Assembly: GCF_011759375.1 (NCBI RefSeq)
Contig: NZ_JAARML010000002.1
Location: 2,108,001 to 2,172,000 of the forward strand
Reading direction: 5' to 3'
Length of the DNA stretch: 64,000 nucleotides
Source: Paraflavitalea devenefica
Lineage (GTDB): Bacteria > Bacteroidota > Bacteroidia > Chitinophagales > Chitinophagaceae
Below the pieces are notes generated by a model. The model worked only from the letters and a program-made list of their open reading frames with translations. It ran no database searches and was not told where the DNA came from. The position numbers were made by a program, and so were the translations under genes. This document shows positions 26,465 to 34,459 of the stretch, piece by piece. Numbering within the stretch: position 1 is the first letter of the stretch; the number at the start of each line of letters is the position of its first letter.

Positions 26465-29281
26465 ATGTTAAAGAAAGTCTCTCTGCTTATTGGTAGCCTG
26501 CTGGTGGTGGTATGGCTCAACGGCCAGTGCCCCGACAGGGATTCCCTGTGGCGGGAAATCAGTTTATTAAAGAATAGCTTAGATAAATCAGATACTCCAA
26601 AGGCCCTTGCGCCGGAAACCAGGCAGCAATTGCTGCAATGGGAGAAAAAGATACAACATTGCCCTTACTGGTACGATTCAACGCATGTATTGCTGCTGCG
26701 CACAATTGCCAACACCTATTATAAGCAGGACAACTACCTCGAAGCGATCAGGTACCTCAAAGAAGCTGCTGTATTGGTCAGGCGTACGCCCAATAATCCT
26801 GCTATTAATGAAAAGGAGCTGATGCGTATCTATCTGTGGATGGCCATGGCCTATAAAGGGACGAACAATGTGCGGGACAGGATGAAAATTCTGGACAGTT
26901 GTATCAAAGAGTGCAGGCGGTTTAACTATGTTGACCGCTCCATACAGAATCCGCTGTACGAACGGGGGCAATATTTTTATGATCTGGGCGACTATCATCA
27001 TGCTATTGCTTACTTCAGGGAATGCGAAGAAAAGGCGGTACTACATTTCCCACATGCGGTTGACAAGGGCGACAGTTCGGGTACCATGACCTATGCGCTG
27101 AGCAGTTTCGGCTGGCGGATCAACGCCCTATTCAGGCTAAAACAATACAATGAAGCAGAGACCCTGTTAAACAACCAATTGAACAAACATGGCGCCAACA
27201 TTCTGTCGGCCTATCGCGGAACCTTTTATGGCCTGCAGGCAGAAACGGAAATACATAAGGGCAACTATACCCGGTCTCTCCAATTCTTCAAACAGGCCCT
27301 GGCAGTAGAAAAGCGGCCGCTGAGCAGGAAACAATTGCTCAATACAATGGCCAATGAAGTTTATTTCCGGCAATACAGGCAATATGATAAGGCATTGCCC
27401 CTCTTCAGAGAAGCGCTGACTTATAAAAATACAGATACATCAAAATTCAAGGAAGATTCTATTGAGTCGCTGAATATATGGTCCAATATGGCAGAGATAT
27501 ACGTGCAGAAAGGATCATATGATACAGCCTTTAAATGTTTCGGCCGGGCATTGGACCATATCAGGCAGGGGGCAGGCGTTGAGCAGTTGGTAAACAGCCC
27601 AACGGAAGACATTATCAGACTCAAGAAGATCCACTACCTCACCGGCCTTTTAATAGAGATGGGGAATACCCGGCGAAAAAAATATACCTATAGCCGGAAT
27701 GCAGGCGACTTACAGGAAGCCATCAGGATCTTTAAGTATGCCGACCAATTGGTGAACCGGATCAAAGGTGAACAGTCTAACCTGAACTCCAAACTTTTCT
27801 GGCGCAATGACAGTCACGGCCTGTATGAGCACGCGCTCGATGCCTGCTATACTGCCGGTAAGCCGGCAGACGCTTTCTACTTCTTTGAGAAAAGCAGGGC
27901 CGTATTGTTGAACGACCAGTTGGCAGAACAACGCTGGCTGGGAGAGCAGGATATCCTGCAGCAGGCGCAGGCCAGGACGAGGGTCAATGCATTGGAGCGG
28001 GAATTGAACAACAAGTTGCCTGCGTCAAAGCGGGCGGAACTGGAGCAGGAAAAGGCAGTGCACCAGCAACTGTTGGAACAGTTGACCAGTAAGATCAAGG
28101 AACGCAACCCGTTTTATTACCAGAACTTCATTGACAGCAACTTTATCAGCCTGCAACAGGTGCAGCAAACCATCCTGAAAGATTACCAGGCATTCATCGA
28201 ACTATTTTCAGGGGATAGTGCGGTATATGTTATGATCATTACTGCCCGGGATGCCCGTTTGCGCAAAATTGACAAGCAAGCCTTTGACAGCCTGGCGGGT
28301 CAATTTATTACCTATGTATCCGATTATGGACGGCAGAACAGCGATTTTGAGACCTTCACCCATATATCCAACAGCCTGTACCAGCTCATCTTTCAGCAGG
28401 AGGCCATTCCTGCCGGCCGGGTCATCATTTCACCCGATGGCCGGTATTTCCCCTTCGAGGCCCTGCTTACCGCTATCCGCCCGCGTACCTGGTTCCTGAA
28501 AGACCATGCCATCAGCTATACCTATTCCGCCCGCTACCTGTTCAATGATTTTACGGCAGCGACCAACAAACAGGCAAAAACATTTATGGGATTTGCGCCG
28601 GTACAATATGCGGGCGCTAAACTGCCGGAATTATATGAAAGCGACCGGTCGCTGGAAGCATTGACCCGCTACTTCAGTACTGCCGATAACTTTACCAGGA
28701 AGGACGCTTCAAGGAATAACTTCCTGCAACAATTTGCCAATTACAGGATCATCCAGTTATATACCCATGCTTCGGACAACCTGGAACAGGGCGAGCCGGT
28801 GATCTATTTTGCAGATTCCCTGCTCTACCTGTCGGACCTGGTGAGCGATAAAAAACCTGCCACCAGCCTGGTGGTATTATCGGCCTGCGAAACAGGCTCG
28901 GGTAAATTTTATCAGGGAGAAGGTGTGTTCAGTTTTAACCGCGGATTTGCTGCCCTGGGTATTCCCGCAGCCATTACCAGCCTGTGGAAGGCCGAAAACA
29001 AAAAGACCTATACCTTAACCACCTTGTTCTATAAATACCTTTCTGAAGGGGAGCCGGTGGATGTGGCATTACAACATGCCAAGCTGGAATTTATGGAGTC
29101 TTCCTCCCAAGAAAATGGCCTGCCTTATCATTGGGCAGTACCGGTGCTTACAGGGAAAATAACCGATATGCCCGGGCAGCCATTCCCCTGGTGGCTGGTA
29201 TTGCCGGCAATAGCTGCGGGCATTATCGTATTGCTGTTGGTTGTTCGTTGGTGGCGCTCCGCCTATCGTCCTACTCCGTAA
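26465..29281 (+). CDS. Exported, membrane-anchored TPR-CHAT protease-like protein
   Basis: 938 residues. A signal peptide (residues 1-20, VSLLIGSLLVVVWLNG) is followed by tetratricopeptide repeats (about 70-430, e.g. ANTYYKQDNYLEAIRYLKEA and AEIYVQKGSYDTAFKCFGRAL), a coiled region (about 495-545) and a CHAT domain (caspase-like, about 600-895). The predicted catalytic pair is H768 in QLYTHASDN and C808 in LSACETGSGK, both intact. A single C-terminal transmembrane helix (about 909-928) is followed by a basic tail. Together these place TPR and CHAT in the periplasm, anchored in the inner membrane. CHAT proteins are caspase/separase-related peptidases; the target is unknown. A sigma/anti-sigma pair lies 0.6 kb downstream. 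Confidence 0.9.
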   Translation: MLKKVSLLIGSLLVVVWLNGQCPDRDSLWREISLLKNSLDKSDTPKALAPETRQQLLQWEKKIQHCPYWYDSTHVLLLRTIANTYYKQDNYLEAIRYLKEAAVLVRRTPNNPAINEKELMRIYLWMAMAYKGTNNVRDRMKILDSCIKECRRFNYVDRSIQNPLYERGQYFYDLGDYHHAIAYFRECEEKAVLHFPHAVDKGDSSGTMTYALSSFGWRINALFRLKQYNEAETLLNNQLNKHGANILSAYRGTFYGLQAETEIHKGNYTRSLQFFKQALAVEKRPLSRKQLLNTMANEVYFRQYRQYDKALPLFREALTYKNTDTSKFKEDSIESLNIWSNMAEIYVQKGSYDTAFKCFGRALDHIRQGAGVEQLVNSPTEDIIRLKKIHYLTGLLIEMGNTRRKKYTYSRNAGDLQEAIRIFKYADQLVNRIKGEQSNLNSKLFWRNDSHGLYEHALDACYTAGKPADAFYFFEKSRAVLLNDQLAEQRWLGEQDILQQAQARTRVNALERELNNKLPASKRAELEQEKAVHQQLLEQLTSKIKERNPFYYQNFIDSNFISLQQVQQTILKDYQAFIELFSGDSAVYVMIITARDARLRKIDKQAFDSLAGQFITYVSDYGRQNSDFETFTHISNSLYQLIFQQEAIPAGRVIISPDGRYFPFEALLTAIRPRTWFLKDHAISYTYSARYLFNDFTAATNKQAKTFMGFAPVQYAGAKLPELYESDRSLEALTRYFSTADNFTRKDASRNNFLQQFANYRIIQLYTHASDNLEQGEPVIYFADSLLYLSDLVSDKKPATSLVVLSACETGSGKFYQGEGVFSFNRGFAALGIPAAITSLWKAENKKTYTLTTLFYKYLSEGEPVDVALQHAKLEFMESSSQENGLPYHWAVPVLTGKITDMPGQPFPWWLVLPAIAAGIIVLLLVVRWWRSAYRPTP

Positions 29282-29657
29282 CCGGCGTTATTTTTCGTAA
29301 CAGTTCCTTAATGGCAATAATCTGTTTGCAAATGGCTTCAATCTCACAGGGATTTTCCAGCAGGTTCAGCTCATTTAAGGCTGATTCCAGTTGCTGTATC
29401 CTTGCCAGGTGGTACCCCTGTTGGGTTTCCCGCGAATCGAATGGCGCCGTATCAATAAGAGGCATTTCTGGACCTTTCATAAAAGGTAGCTTATAGCTTA
29501 GTTGGTTAATGTTTTCCCTGTTTGCCGGCAGTTCATTGCTTTTCGCGCTCAAGCGGGCTATAAAGCCCCGCGCAGAAGCGGGGGCTTTATGATATAGCAC
29601 TGCAAATCCCTGCCGCGCAGTTATTTTATTATTCATGGCTGTTAATCTATTTTCCAT
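29271..29657 (-). CDS. Hypothetical protein, convergent with the CHAT gene
   Basis: 128 residues from 29657; an alternative Met at residue 8 (MNNKITARQGF) is equally possible. It overlaps the CHAT stop by 11 bases. No family recognised. The C-terminal third is amphipathic helix (ARIQQLESALNELNLL, EIEAICKQIIAIKELLRKI), a believable coiled coil. Against it, a strong GC-rich hairpin (29560-29590) lies inside the reading frame and yields the sequence HKAPASARGF, a type often seen when an ORF is drawn through a terminator. The region holds no other gene, so I keep it as a possible gene. Confidence 0.5.
   Translation of the reverse strand: MENRLTAMNNKITARQGFAVLYHKAPASARGFIARLSAKSNELPANRENINQLSYKLPFMKGPEMPLIDTAPFDSRETQQGYHLARIQQLESALNELNLLENPCEIEAICKQIIAIKELLRKITPVTE
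29560..29590. terminator. GC-rich hairpin, possible bidirectional terminator
   Basis: ATAAAGCCCCGC pairs with GCGGGGgCTTTAT around a 6-base loop (GCAGAA), 12 pairs with one bulged G. It is about 280 bases after the CHAT stop and inside the doubtful minus-strand ORF. There is no long T-run. Confidence 0.5.
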
Positions 29658-29911
29658 CGGTTACCTGGATATTGAAAGTCCGGATTGCCGGGGTTGTGCA
29701 AGTGTAAATGATGCATTCATAACAGTTCTTATCCGGAAATGACAAAACTGTTACAAACGGTTGCGGGTTTAGCATGGGGTCGTTAATGCTATGGTTTATG
29801 GGTTAGCCTGATCTTTTTAATTAGTCGTGGGATGGATAGGTGGGGGAAACAACTGTAACGAATTATTTTTGGGCATATTTTTGGTATATTACACGCAACC
29901 GCCGCCTCTAC

Positions 29912-30502
29912 ATGAATGAATATAAAAATTTACCTGCCGCTGATCTCCGGATCATTGAAAATCTTACCGGCGGAGGTATTAACAGGAGAAAAGGAGAGGA
30001 AGAATTATTTACAACTTATATGTATTTTATACACGAGGGCATGCGCAAGCACGCCCTCACGGAAGATGAGTCTTTTGACGCCTATTCCGATACCATCCTC
30101 TCCGCTATTGACAAGATCGCCGACGGGACTTTTGAGCGCGCTTCTTCCCTGAAAACCTGGCTTTATAAAATTTTTCATAACAAAAGCGTTGACCTGTTGC
30201 GGAAAAAAGCGACTAATAAGAATAAGGTGCATCAAACGGTATCCATCACAGACATGCTGGTACACGTATCGGATGCTGCTAAATCCATCGTACAAAAGCT
30301 GGCCGATCAGGCAGATGAAAACCTCCTGAAGCAGCGACTGGCCGAAACAGGTGATACCTGCCACCAGTTACTGCAACTGTCGGCAGAAGGGTATACCGAT
30401 AAGGAAATTGCTGCTATGATGGAATATAAGACAGCCGATGTAGTAAAAACCAGCAGGTTACGTTGCCTGGAGAAGTTGCGCCGATTATACAATCCGACAT
30501 AA
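29912..30502 (+). CDS. ECF-type RNA polymerase sigma factor
   Basis: 196 residues from the ATG at 29912; the longer in-frame start at 29840 adds an unlikely Trp/Tyr-rich leader. Region 2 is visible at about residues 50-100 (DAYSDTILSAIDKIADG, SLKTWLYKIFHNKSVDLLRKK), and region 4 at about 150-192 (LLQLSAEGYTDKEIAAMMEYKTADVVKTSRLRCLEKLRR split by turn), with the DNA-binding helix-turn-helix. It directs RNA polymerase to a regulon that probably includes its own operon. The partner gene starts 7 bases after its stop. Two TATTTTTG matches to the Bacteroidota -7 element (29864-29871, 29876-29883) lie just upstream but without clear -33 boxes. Confidence 0.9.
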   Translation: MNEYKNLPAADLRIIENLTGGGINRRKGEEELFTTYMYFIHEGMRKHALTEDESFDAYSDTILSAIDKIADGTFERASSLKTWLYKIFHNKSVDLLRKKATNKNKVHQTVSITDMLVHVSDAAKSIVQKLADQADENLLKQRLAETGDTCHQLLQLSAEGYTDKEIAAMMEYKTADVVKTSRLRCLEKLRRLYNPT

Positions 30503-30509
30503 AGGTCAC

Positions 30510-31241
30510 ATGAAACACCTCGAATACATAGACGACTACTTTAAAGGAGCAGATTCCGCTTCCCAAAGCCGGCAGTTTGAGCAAAAATTGCTCGATGATC
30601 CCATCTTTGCGGAGGAAGTCGCTTTCTACCTTACTACCCAAGGGTTATTACAGCAGGAAGCCAGGGCTGAAAAAATAGCACATTTCCGGAAGCTCTACCA
30701 GCAGCAACGGACTACCCCGTTGCGCGTAGTGAAGCCGCAATACCGTATCTGGCGCTATGTGGCGGCCGCGGCCGTTATTATAGGATTAATATTCACTGTC
30801 ACCTTCCTGCTGCCCATTTCCAAGCAGCAATTAGCCGACCGCTATATCCGGCAGGAACTAAGTAGCATGGGGGTATCCATGAGCGCTACTGTTGATAGCA
30901 TAGAAATGATCCGCGATCTGTACAACAAAGGCAAATTCTCAGATGCACTTTCTTTATCTGAAGCGGTTATCAGTCATAATGCCGGTAACCGGCAGGCGCT
31001 TGAATTTGCGGGAATCAGTAACCTGCGTCTGCAGCAATACGATAAGGCCCTGAACTGGTTCAAACAACTGGCTTCCTATAAGAAGGATTATACCAATAGG
31101 GGTATTTTTTACCAGGCGCTGACACTTATAAAACGCAATCAGCCAGGCGACCTCCCCCTTGCTAAAACATTGCTGCAACAAGTAGTGGATGAAGACCTGG
31201 CTGAAAAGGCCACTGCCGAAAAATGGCTTAAGAACTGGTAA
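30510..31241 (+). CDS. Membrane protein with anti-sigma-like N-terminus and periplasmic TPR
   Basis: 243 residues. The N-terminal 75 residues (YIDDYFKGADSASQSRQFEQ, DDPIFAEEVAFYLTTQG) have the layout of Bacteroidota anti-sigma N-domains. One transmembrane helix follows at about residues 84-103 (YVAAAAVIIGLIFTVTFLL). The C-terminal part is outside the membrane and built of TPR-like helices (IRDLYNKGKFSDALSLSEAV, GISNLRLQQYDKALNWFKQLA). It is encoded 7 bases after the sigma gene. The natural reading is a membrane-spanning regulator that binds the sigma factor in the cytoplasm and senses a periplasmic signal through its TPR. The function as an anti-sigma is inferred from layout, not from a zinc-binding motif, which is absent. 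Confidence 0.8.
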   Translation: MKHLEYIDDYFKGADSASQSRQFEQKLLDDPIFAEEVAFYLTTQGLLQQEARAEKIAHFRKLYQQQRTTPLRVVKPQYRIWRYVAAAAVIIGLIFTVTFLLPISKQQLADRYIRQELSSMGVSMSATVDSIEMIRDLYNKGKFSDALSLSEAVISHNAGNRQALEFAGISNLRLQQYDKALNWFKQLASYKKDYTNRGIFYQALTLIKRNQPGDLPLAKTLLQQVVDEDLAEKATAEKWLKNW

Positions 31242-31249
31242 CCGGTTGC

Positions 31250-31528
31250 TTAGTGCAATACCAGGCGGTGTTTGGTATCCGGCTTATCAATTGGTTTATC
31301 CTTCATCACAGTAAAAGAAAATTTTTTGCCGGTAGTGGAGGCTGCCCTCACCACGGCATCTATCACCTCTTTGATTTCTACATTTGCCCTGCGTTTGAAA
31401 GTAAGAATACCGGATGTTTGTTTGTCATTGCCGGTAACAAAAGATTCCTTTTTCATGGCCAGGATTAGCTGCCGGTAGTCTGCCGCACTTGCCTGATGCA
31501 ACTCTACCCGTGTAGTGAAGTTTGTCAT
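31250..31528 (-). CDS. Small conserved-looking protein of unknown function
   Basis: 92 residues. No family recognised. It reads as a compact alpha/beta protein: strand TTRVELHQA, helix ADYRQLILAMKKE, strand FVTGNDKQTSGILTFKRR, helix IKEVIDAVVRAASTTGK, strand FSFTVMKDKP. This regular pattern and the position in an otherwise empty stretch support a real gene. It lies 65 bases downstream of metX on the same strand and is convergent with the TPR/anti-sigma gene 8 bases away. It has no signal peptide. Confidence 0.7.
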   Translation of the reverse strand: MTNFTTRVELHQASAADYRQLILAMKKESFVTGNDKQTSGILTFKRRANVEIKEVIDAVVRAASTTGKKFSFTVMKDKPIDKPDTKHRLVLH

Positions 31529-31593
31529 TGTTCAGATTATTAAAATTAAGAATGTTGGGGTGCAATAAGCTGCAGAAATTTACCCTGCAAATC

Positions 31594-32676
31594 TTATTCC
31601 CCCGTAAGCCATTGCACCGGAACATCCTTATCCTGAACTTTTTCTGTTAGTGGCTTATTTAAAAAAGCGGTAATCTCCTTTTCGATCACCTCAAATTCCA
31701 GCAGGAAACCATCATGCCCATACAGGGAGTTGATCACGGCCAATCTTGCACCCCGTATATGTTGAGCCAGGTATTGCTGTTCGGAAAGCGGAAACAGGAT
31801 ATCTGTTTCAATCCCTATCACCAGTGTTTTGGCAGTAATGGTCCGCAGGGCGGTGGGCGCATCCGGCCGTTTACGGCCTACATGATGACTGTCCATACTG
31901 GTGCTCAGCCGGTAATAACTGAATGCATTAAACCGTTTGGCCAGCTTTTCCCCCTGGTATTGCTGGTAAGAGCCTGCTTTATACTGCGTCGTAGCGTAAG
32001 GGGCGTCATCCGACTGGAACAGGTCATAAGTCTGGTAATGCCGGTAGGAGAGCAGCGCCACACTGCGGGCGATCTTCATGCCCTGCATACCAGCTTCCGG
32101 TGAGGGATGACCCCAGGTATGGTCGGATTCAATGCACCAGCGTTGCGATGCATTGAAGGCTTTACCCCAGGCCGAATGCCAGGCATTGGTAGCAATAGGT
32201 ATAATATATTCAAAAGCGTCCGGCTCATCAATAGCCCATTCCAGTAATTGCTGGCCACCCATGGATCCGCCAATGCCAATATGTATCTGCTCAATGCCAA
32301 GAAAGCGGCGCAGGGGCTTATAGGCATTCACCATATCGTGTATCGTGAATACCGGGAAATCATCATAATACAAATGAGTGCTTCCCGGCTTTTTTTCCAG
32401 GGGCCCGATGCTGCCATAGCAACTGCCGGGCATATTGACGCAAACAATGAAATATTTGTCAGGGTCAAACAACTTTCCCGGCCCTGTCAGCCCAGGCCAC
32501 CAACTGGCTGCATCACTGCTGGCAGTCAGGGCGTGGAAAATCCACACCACATTATTCTTTTGTGGATCTAAGGTCCCGTAGGTATGATAAGCCAGGTGAT
32601 AGCCTGGCAGGGTGATACCGCTTTCCAGCGTAAATGCATCGCGGTATTCAAACAATTGATAATCGCTCATGTACAA
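31594..32676 (-). CDS. metX: Homoserine O-acetyltransferase
   Basis: 360-residue alpha/beta-hydrolase-fold enzyme that transfers acetyl from acetyl-CoA to L-homoserine, the first committed step of methionine synthesis in this lineage. The catalytic triad is visible: nucleophile S138 in GIGGSMGGQ, D292 in ETDILFP and H321 in YGHDGFLLE. The family signature HALTASSDAASWWPGLTGPG is near residues 48-67, and NMPGSCYGS lies at 81-89. The ATG at 32676 and the second Met (residue 3) are both possible starts. It is downstream of metY on the same strand with a 69-base spacer that holds a hairpin. Methionine-specific substrate choice (acetyl versus succinyl) is inferred from family type. Confidence 0.94.
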   Translation of the reverse strand: MYMSDYQLFEYRDAFTLESGITLPGYHLAYHTYGTLDPQKNNVVWIFHALTASSDAASWWPGLTGPGKLFDPDKYFIVCVNMPGSCYGSIGPLEKKPGSTHLYYDDFPVFTIHDMVNAYKPLRRFLGIEQIHIGIGGSMGGQQLLEWAIDEPDAFEYIIPIATNAWHSAWGKAFNASQRWCIESDHTWGHPSPEAGMQGMKIARSVALLSYRHYQTYDLFQSDDAPYATTQYKAGSYQQYQGEKLAKRFNAFSYYRLSTSMDSHHVGRKRPDAPTALRTITAKTLVIGIETDILFPLSEQQYLAQHIRGARLAVINSLYGHDGFLLEFEVIEKEITAFLNKPLTEKVQDKDVPVQWLTGE

Positions 32677-32700
32677 TCACTGCGTTACAGGATAAACAAT

Positions 32701-32729
32701 CCACCCGGTGCCGAAAGGCCGACGGGTGG
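32701..32729 (-). terminator. Hairpin in the metY-metX spacer
   Basis: CCACCCG pairs with CGGGTGG, with an inner GCC/GGC stem closed by GAAA. No T-run follows on either strand, so this is more likely a partial attenuator or mRNA stability element between the two cistrons than a full terminator. Confidence 0.55.
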
Positions 32730-32745
32730 TTGGTGGCACCTGGTA

Positions 32746-34071
32746 TTATGATACGAGTTCTTTGGCAAAGACTTTATCAATAGCCTGTTCAAAATCGGCT
32801 ATAATGTCACTGATGTGTTCAATACCTGCACTCACCCTTACCTGGTTGGGGCGAACGCCTGAAACAATTTGTTCTGCTGCACTCAGTTGTTCGTGGGTGG
32901 TGGAGGCAGGATGTATCACCAGCGTTTTGGCATCGCCTACATTGGCCAGGTGACTGGCCAGCTTCAGGGAATCAATCAACTGACTGGCTTTTTCTTTGTC
33001 CCCTTTAATACCGAAATTCAGGATGCCGCCAAATCCATTGGGCAGGTACTTGCGCGCCAGTTTGTGGTAAGGACTGCTTTCCAGTCCGGGATACTCCACA
33101 AACTCTACCAGCGGATGATTTTGCAGCCAGGTAGCCAGGGCCAGCGCATTCTCTACATGGCGTTGTACACGCAAGGACAATGTTTCCAGGCCCTGTAATA
33201 AGAGGAATGCATTGAAAGGGCTCAGAGAGGGGCCAAAGTCGCGCAGGCCTTCAACCCGTGCACGGATAGCAAAAGCGATATTGGGCAGGCCGAGCGGGTT
33301 ACCTTCGCCAAATACTTCCCAGAACTTCAGACCGTGATAACCTTCTGAGGGTTCGGTGAATTGCGGGAACTTGCCATTGCCCCAGTTATAATTGCCGCCA
33401 TCTACTATTACACCGCCGATGGCTGTGCCATGCCCGCCGATCCACTTGGTAGCCGATTCCACTACGATATGAGCGCCATGCTCCAATGGCCGGAATAAAT
33501 AACCGGCAGCGCCAAAAGTATTATCCACGATCAGGGGCAGGTCGTACTCACGGGCCAGTTGGGCAAACTTTTCAAAATCAGGAATATTGAGACGGGGATT
33601 GCCAATGGTTTCGAGATAAATGGCTTTGGTGTTCTTATCAATATATTTGGCAAAATTGTTTGCATCATCACCTTCTACAAAACGGGCCTCAATGCCCAGG
33701 CGTTTAAAAGATACCTTGAACTGGTTATAGGTACCGCCATATAAATAGGAGGTAGAAACGAAGTTGTCTCCCGCCTGCAATATATTACTCAGCGCAATAA
33801 ATTGTGCCGCTTGTCCGGAACTGGTGGCCACCGCTGCGACACCTCCTTCCAGCGCTGCAATGCGTTTTTCAAAGACATCTGTGGTAGGGTTCATAATGCG
33901 GGTGTAGATATTGCCAAACTGCCGTAGTCCAAACAGATCGGCGGCATGGGCTGCATTGTCAAACCCATAGGAAGTGGTTTGGTAAATAGGTACGGCTCTT
34001 GCTTTGGTGGTAGGGTCAATTTGTTGACCGGCATGCAATTGTAAGGTGTCGAAGTGCCATTGCTGACTCAT
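32746..34071 (-). CDS. metY: O-acetylhomoserine sulfhydrylase / aminocarboxypropyltransferase
   Basis: 441-residue PLP enzyme of the Cys/Met metabolism family that makes L-homocysteine from O-acetylhomoserine and sulfide. The PLP lysine is K209 in ESATKWIGGHGTAIGG. Other signatures are TSSGQAAQFIAL (80s), VDNTFGAAGYLFRPLEHGA (182-200) and the C-terminal HPASTTHEQLS. The length is typical of MetY rather than of the shorter MetB/MetC enzymes. It is the first gene of the metY-metX unit. About 70 bases upstream of its ATG is the end of a Cys-rich leader reading frame, which suggests regulation by charged cysteinyl-tRNA. Confidence 0.94.
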   Translation of the reverse strand: MSQQWHFDTLQLHAGQQIDPTTKARAVPIYQTTSYGFDNAAHAADLFGLRQFGNIYTRIMNPTTDVFEKRIAALEGGVAAVATSSGQAAQFIALSNILQAGDNFVSTSYLYGGTYNQFKVSFKRLGIEARFVEGDDANNFAKYIDKNTKAIYLETIGNPRLNIPDFEKFAQLAREYDLPLIVDNTFGAAGYLFRPLEHGAHIVVESATKWIGGHGTAIGGVIVDGGNYNWGNGKFPQFTEPSEGYHGLKFWEVFGEGNPLGLPNIAFAIRARVEGLRDFGPSLSPFNAFLLLQGLETLSLRVQRHVENALALATWLQNHPLVEFVEYPGLESSPYHKLARKYLPNGFGGILNFGIKGDKEKASQLIDSLKLASHLANVGDAKTLVIHPASTTHEQLSAAEQIVSGVRPNQVRVSAGIEHISDIIADFEQAIDKVFAKELVS

Positions 34072-34138
34072 AACATAACTGTTTTATTAATGATTAGATA
34101 GATATCGGAATCTGCAGGGAACGGAAACTGGGGTGGGG

Positions 34139-34236
34139 CGTGCTTATTGGCAGCAACCCATCATACAGGTGCTACAACAGCACGAAGAATAATATGTAAC
34201 TAAAGTTGGCAGGAGAATTATCTTAATAGTCCACAA
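34139..34236 (-). promoter_or_regulatory. Cys-rich leader peptide with competing hairpins upstream of metY
   Basis: On the minus strand, the frame ending at the TAA at 34144-34146 reads ...SSCCCSTCMMGCCQ, six Cys in 14 codons (34144-34188). No ATG precedes it in frame; a TTG at 34234-34236 is one possible start, so the true start is unknown. Within the Cys codons, CGTGCTGTTG (34175-34184) can pair with the bases just past the Gln/stop codons (CAATaAGCACG, 34139-34149; ten pairs, one bulge). Alternatively GTGCT can pair locally with AGCAC (34169-34173). Ribosome position on the Cys codons would choose between them, the logic of amino-acid attenuation. No SAM riboswitch core is visible. Confidence 0.65.
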
Positions 34237-34427
34237 GATAGATAGGTTATTAGATACCTCCAAATAATTTTTAATTACACTTTGTTAAAGATAGATGGGA
34301 GTGGTTGGGTCCAATCATTGTATTGAGCCGGTGAGAGGGCTTCTTGAGTGACCGGAACTGTTTCCTGAGTACAGTCGCCAGCGATAAGCGGGAAAGATGC
34401 TGGATACTGAATGCCGGATTGATTTCC

Positions 34428-34457
34428 CCACAGCGTCTCCCGCAGGGGACGCTGCGG
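34428..34457. terminator. Stem-loop after the AsmA-like gene
   Basis: CAGCGTC (34431-34437) pairs with GACGCTG (34448-34454), extended inside by CCC/GGG with one bulged T and outside by CC/GG. It starts just past the minus-strand stop at 34460. There is no T-run, so termination strength is uncertain. Confidence 0.6.
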
Positions 34458-34459
34458 TA

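Noticed and set aside
34072..34138. SAM riboswitch upstream of metY
   Set aside because: Looked for SAM-I and SAM-II core words and stems; none found. The Cys-rich leader explains the region better.
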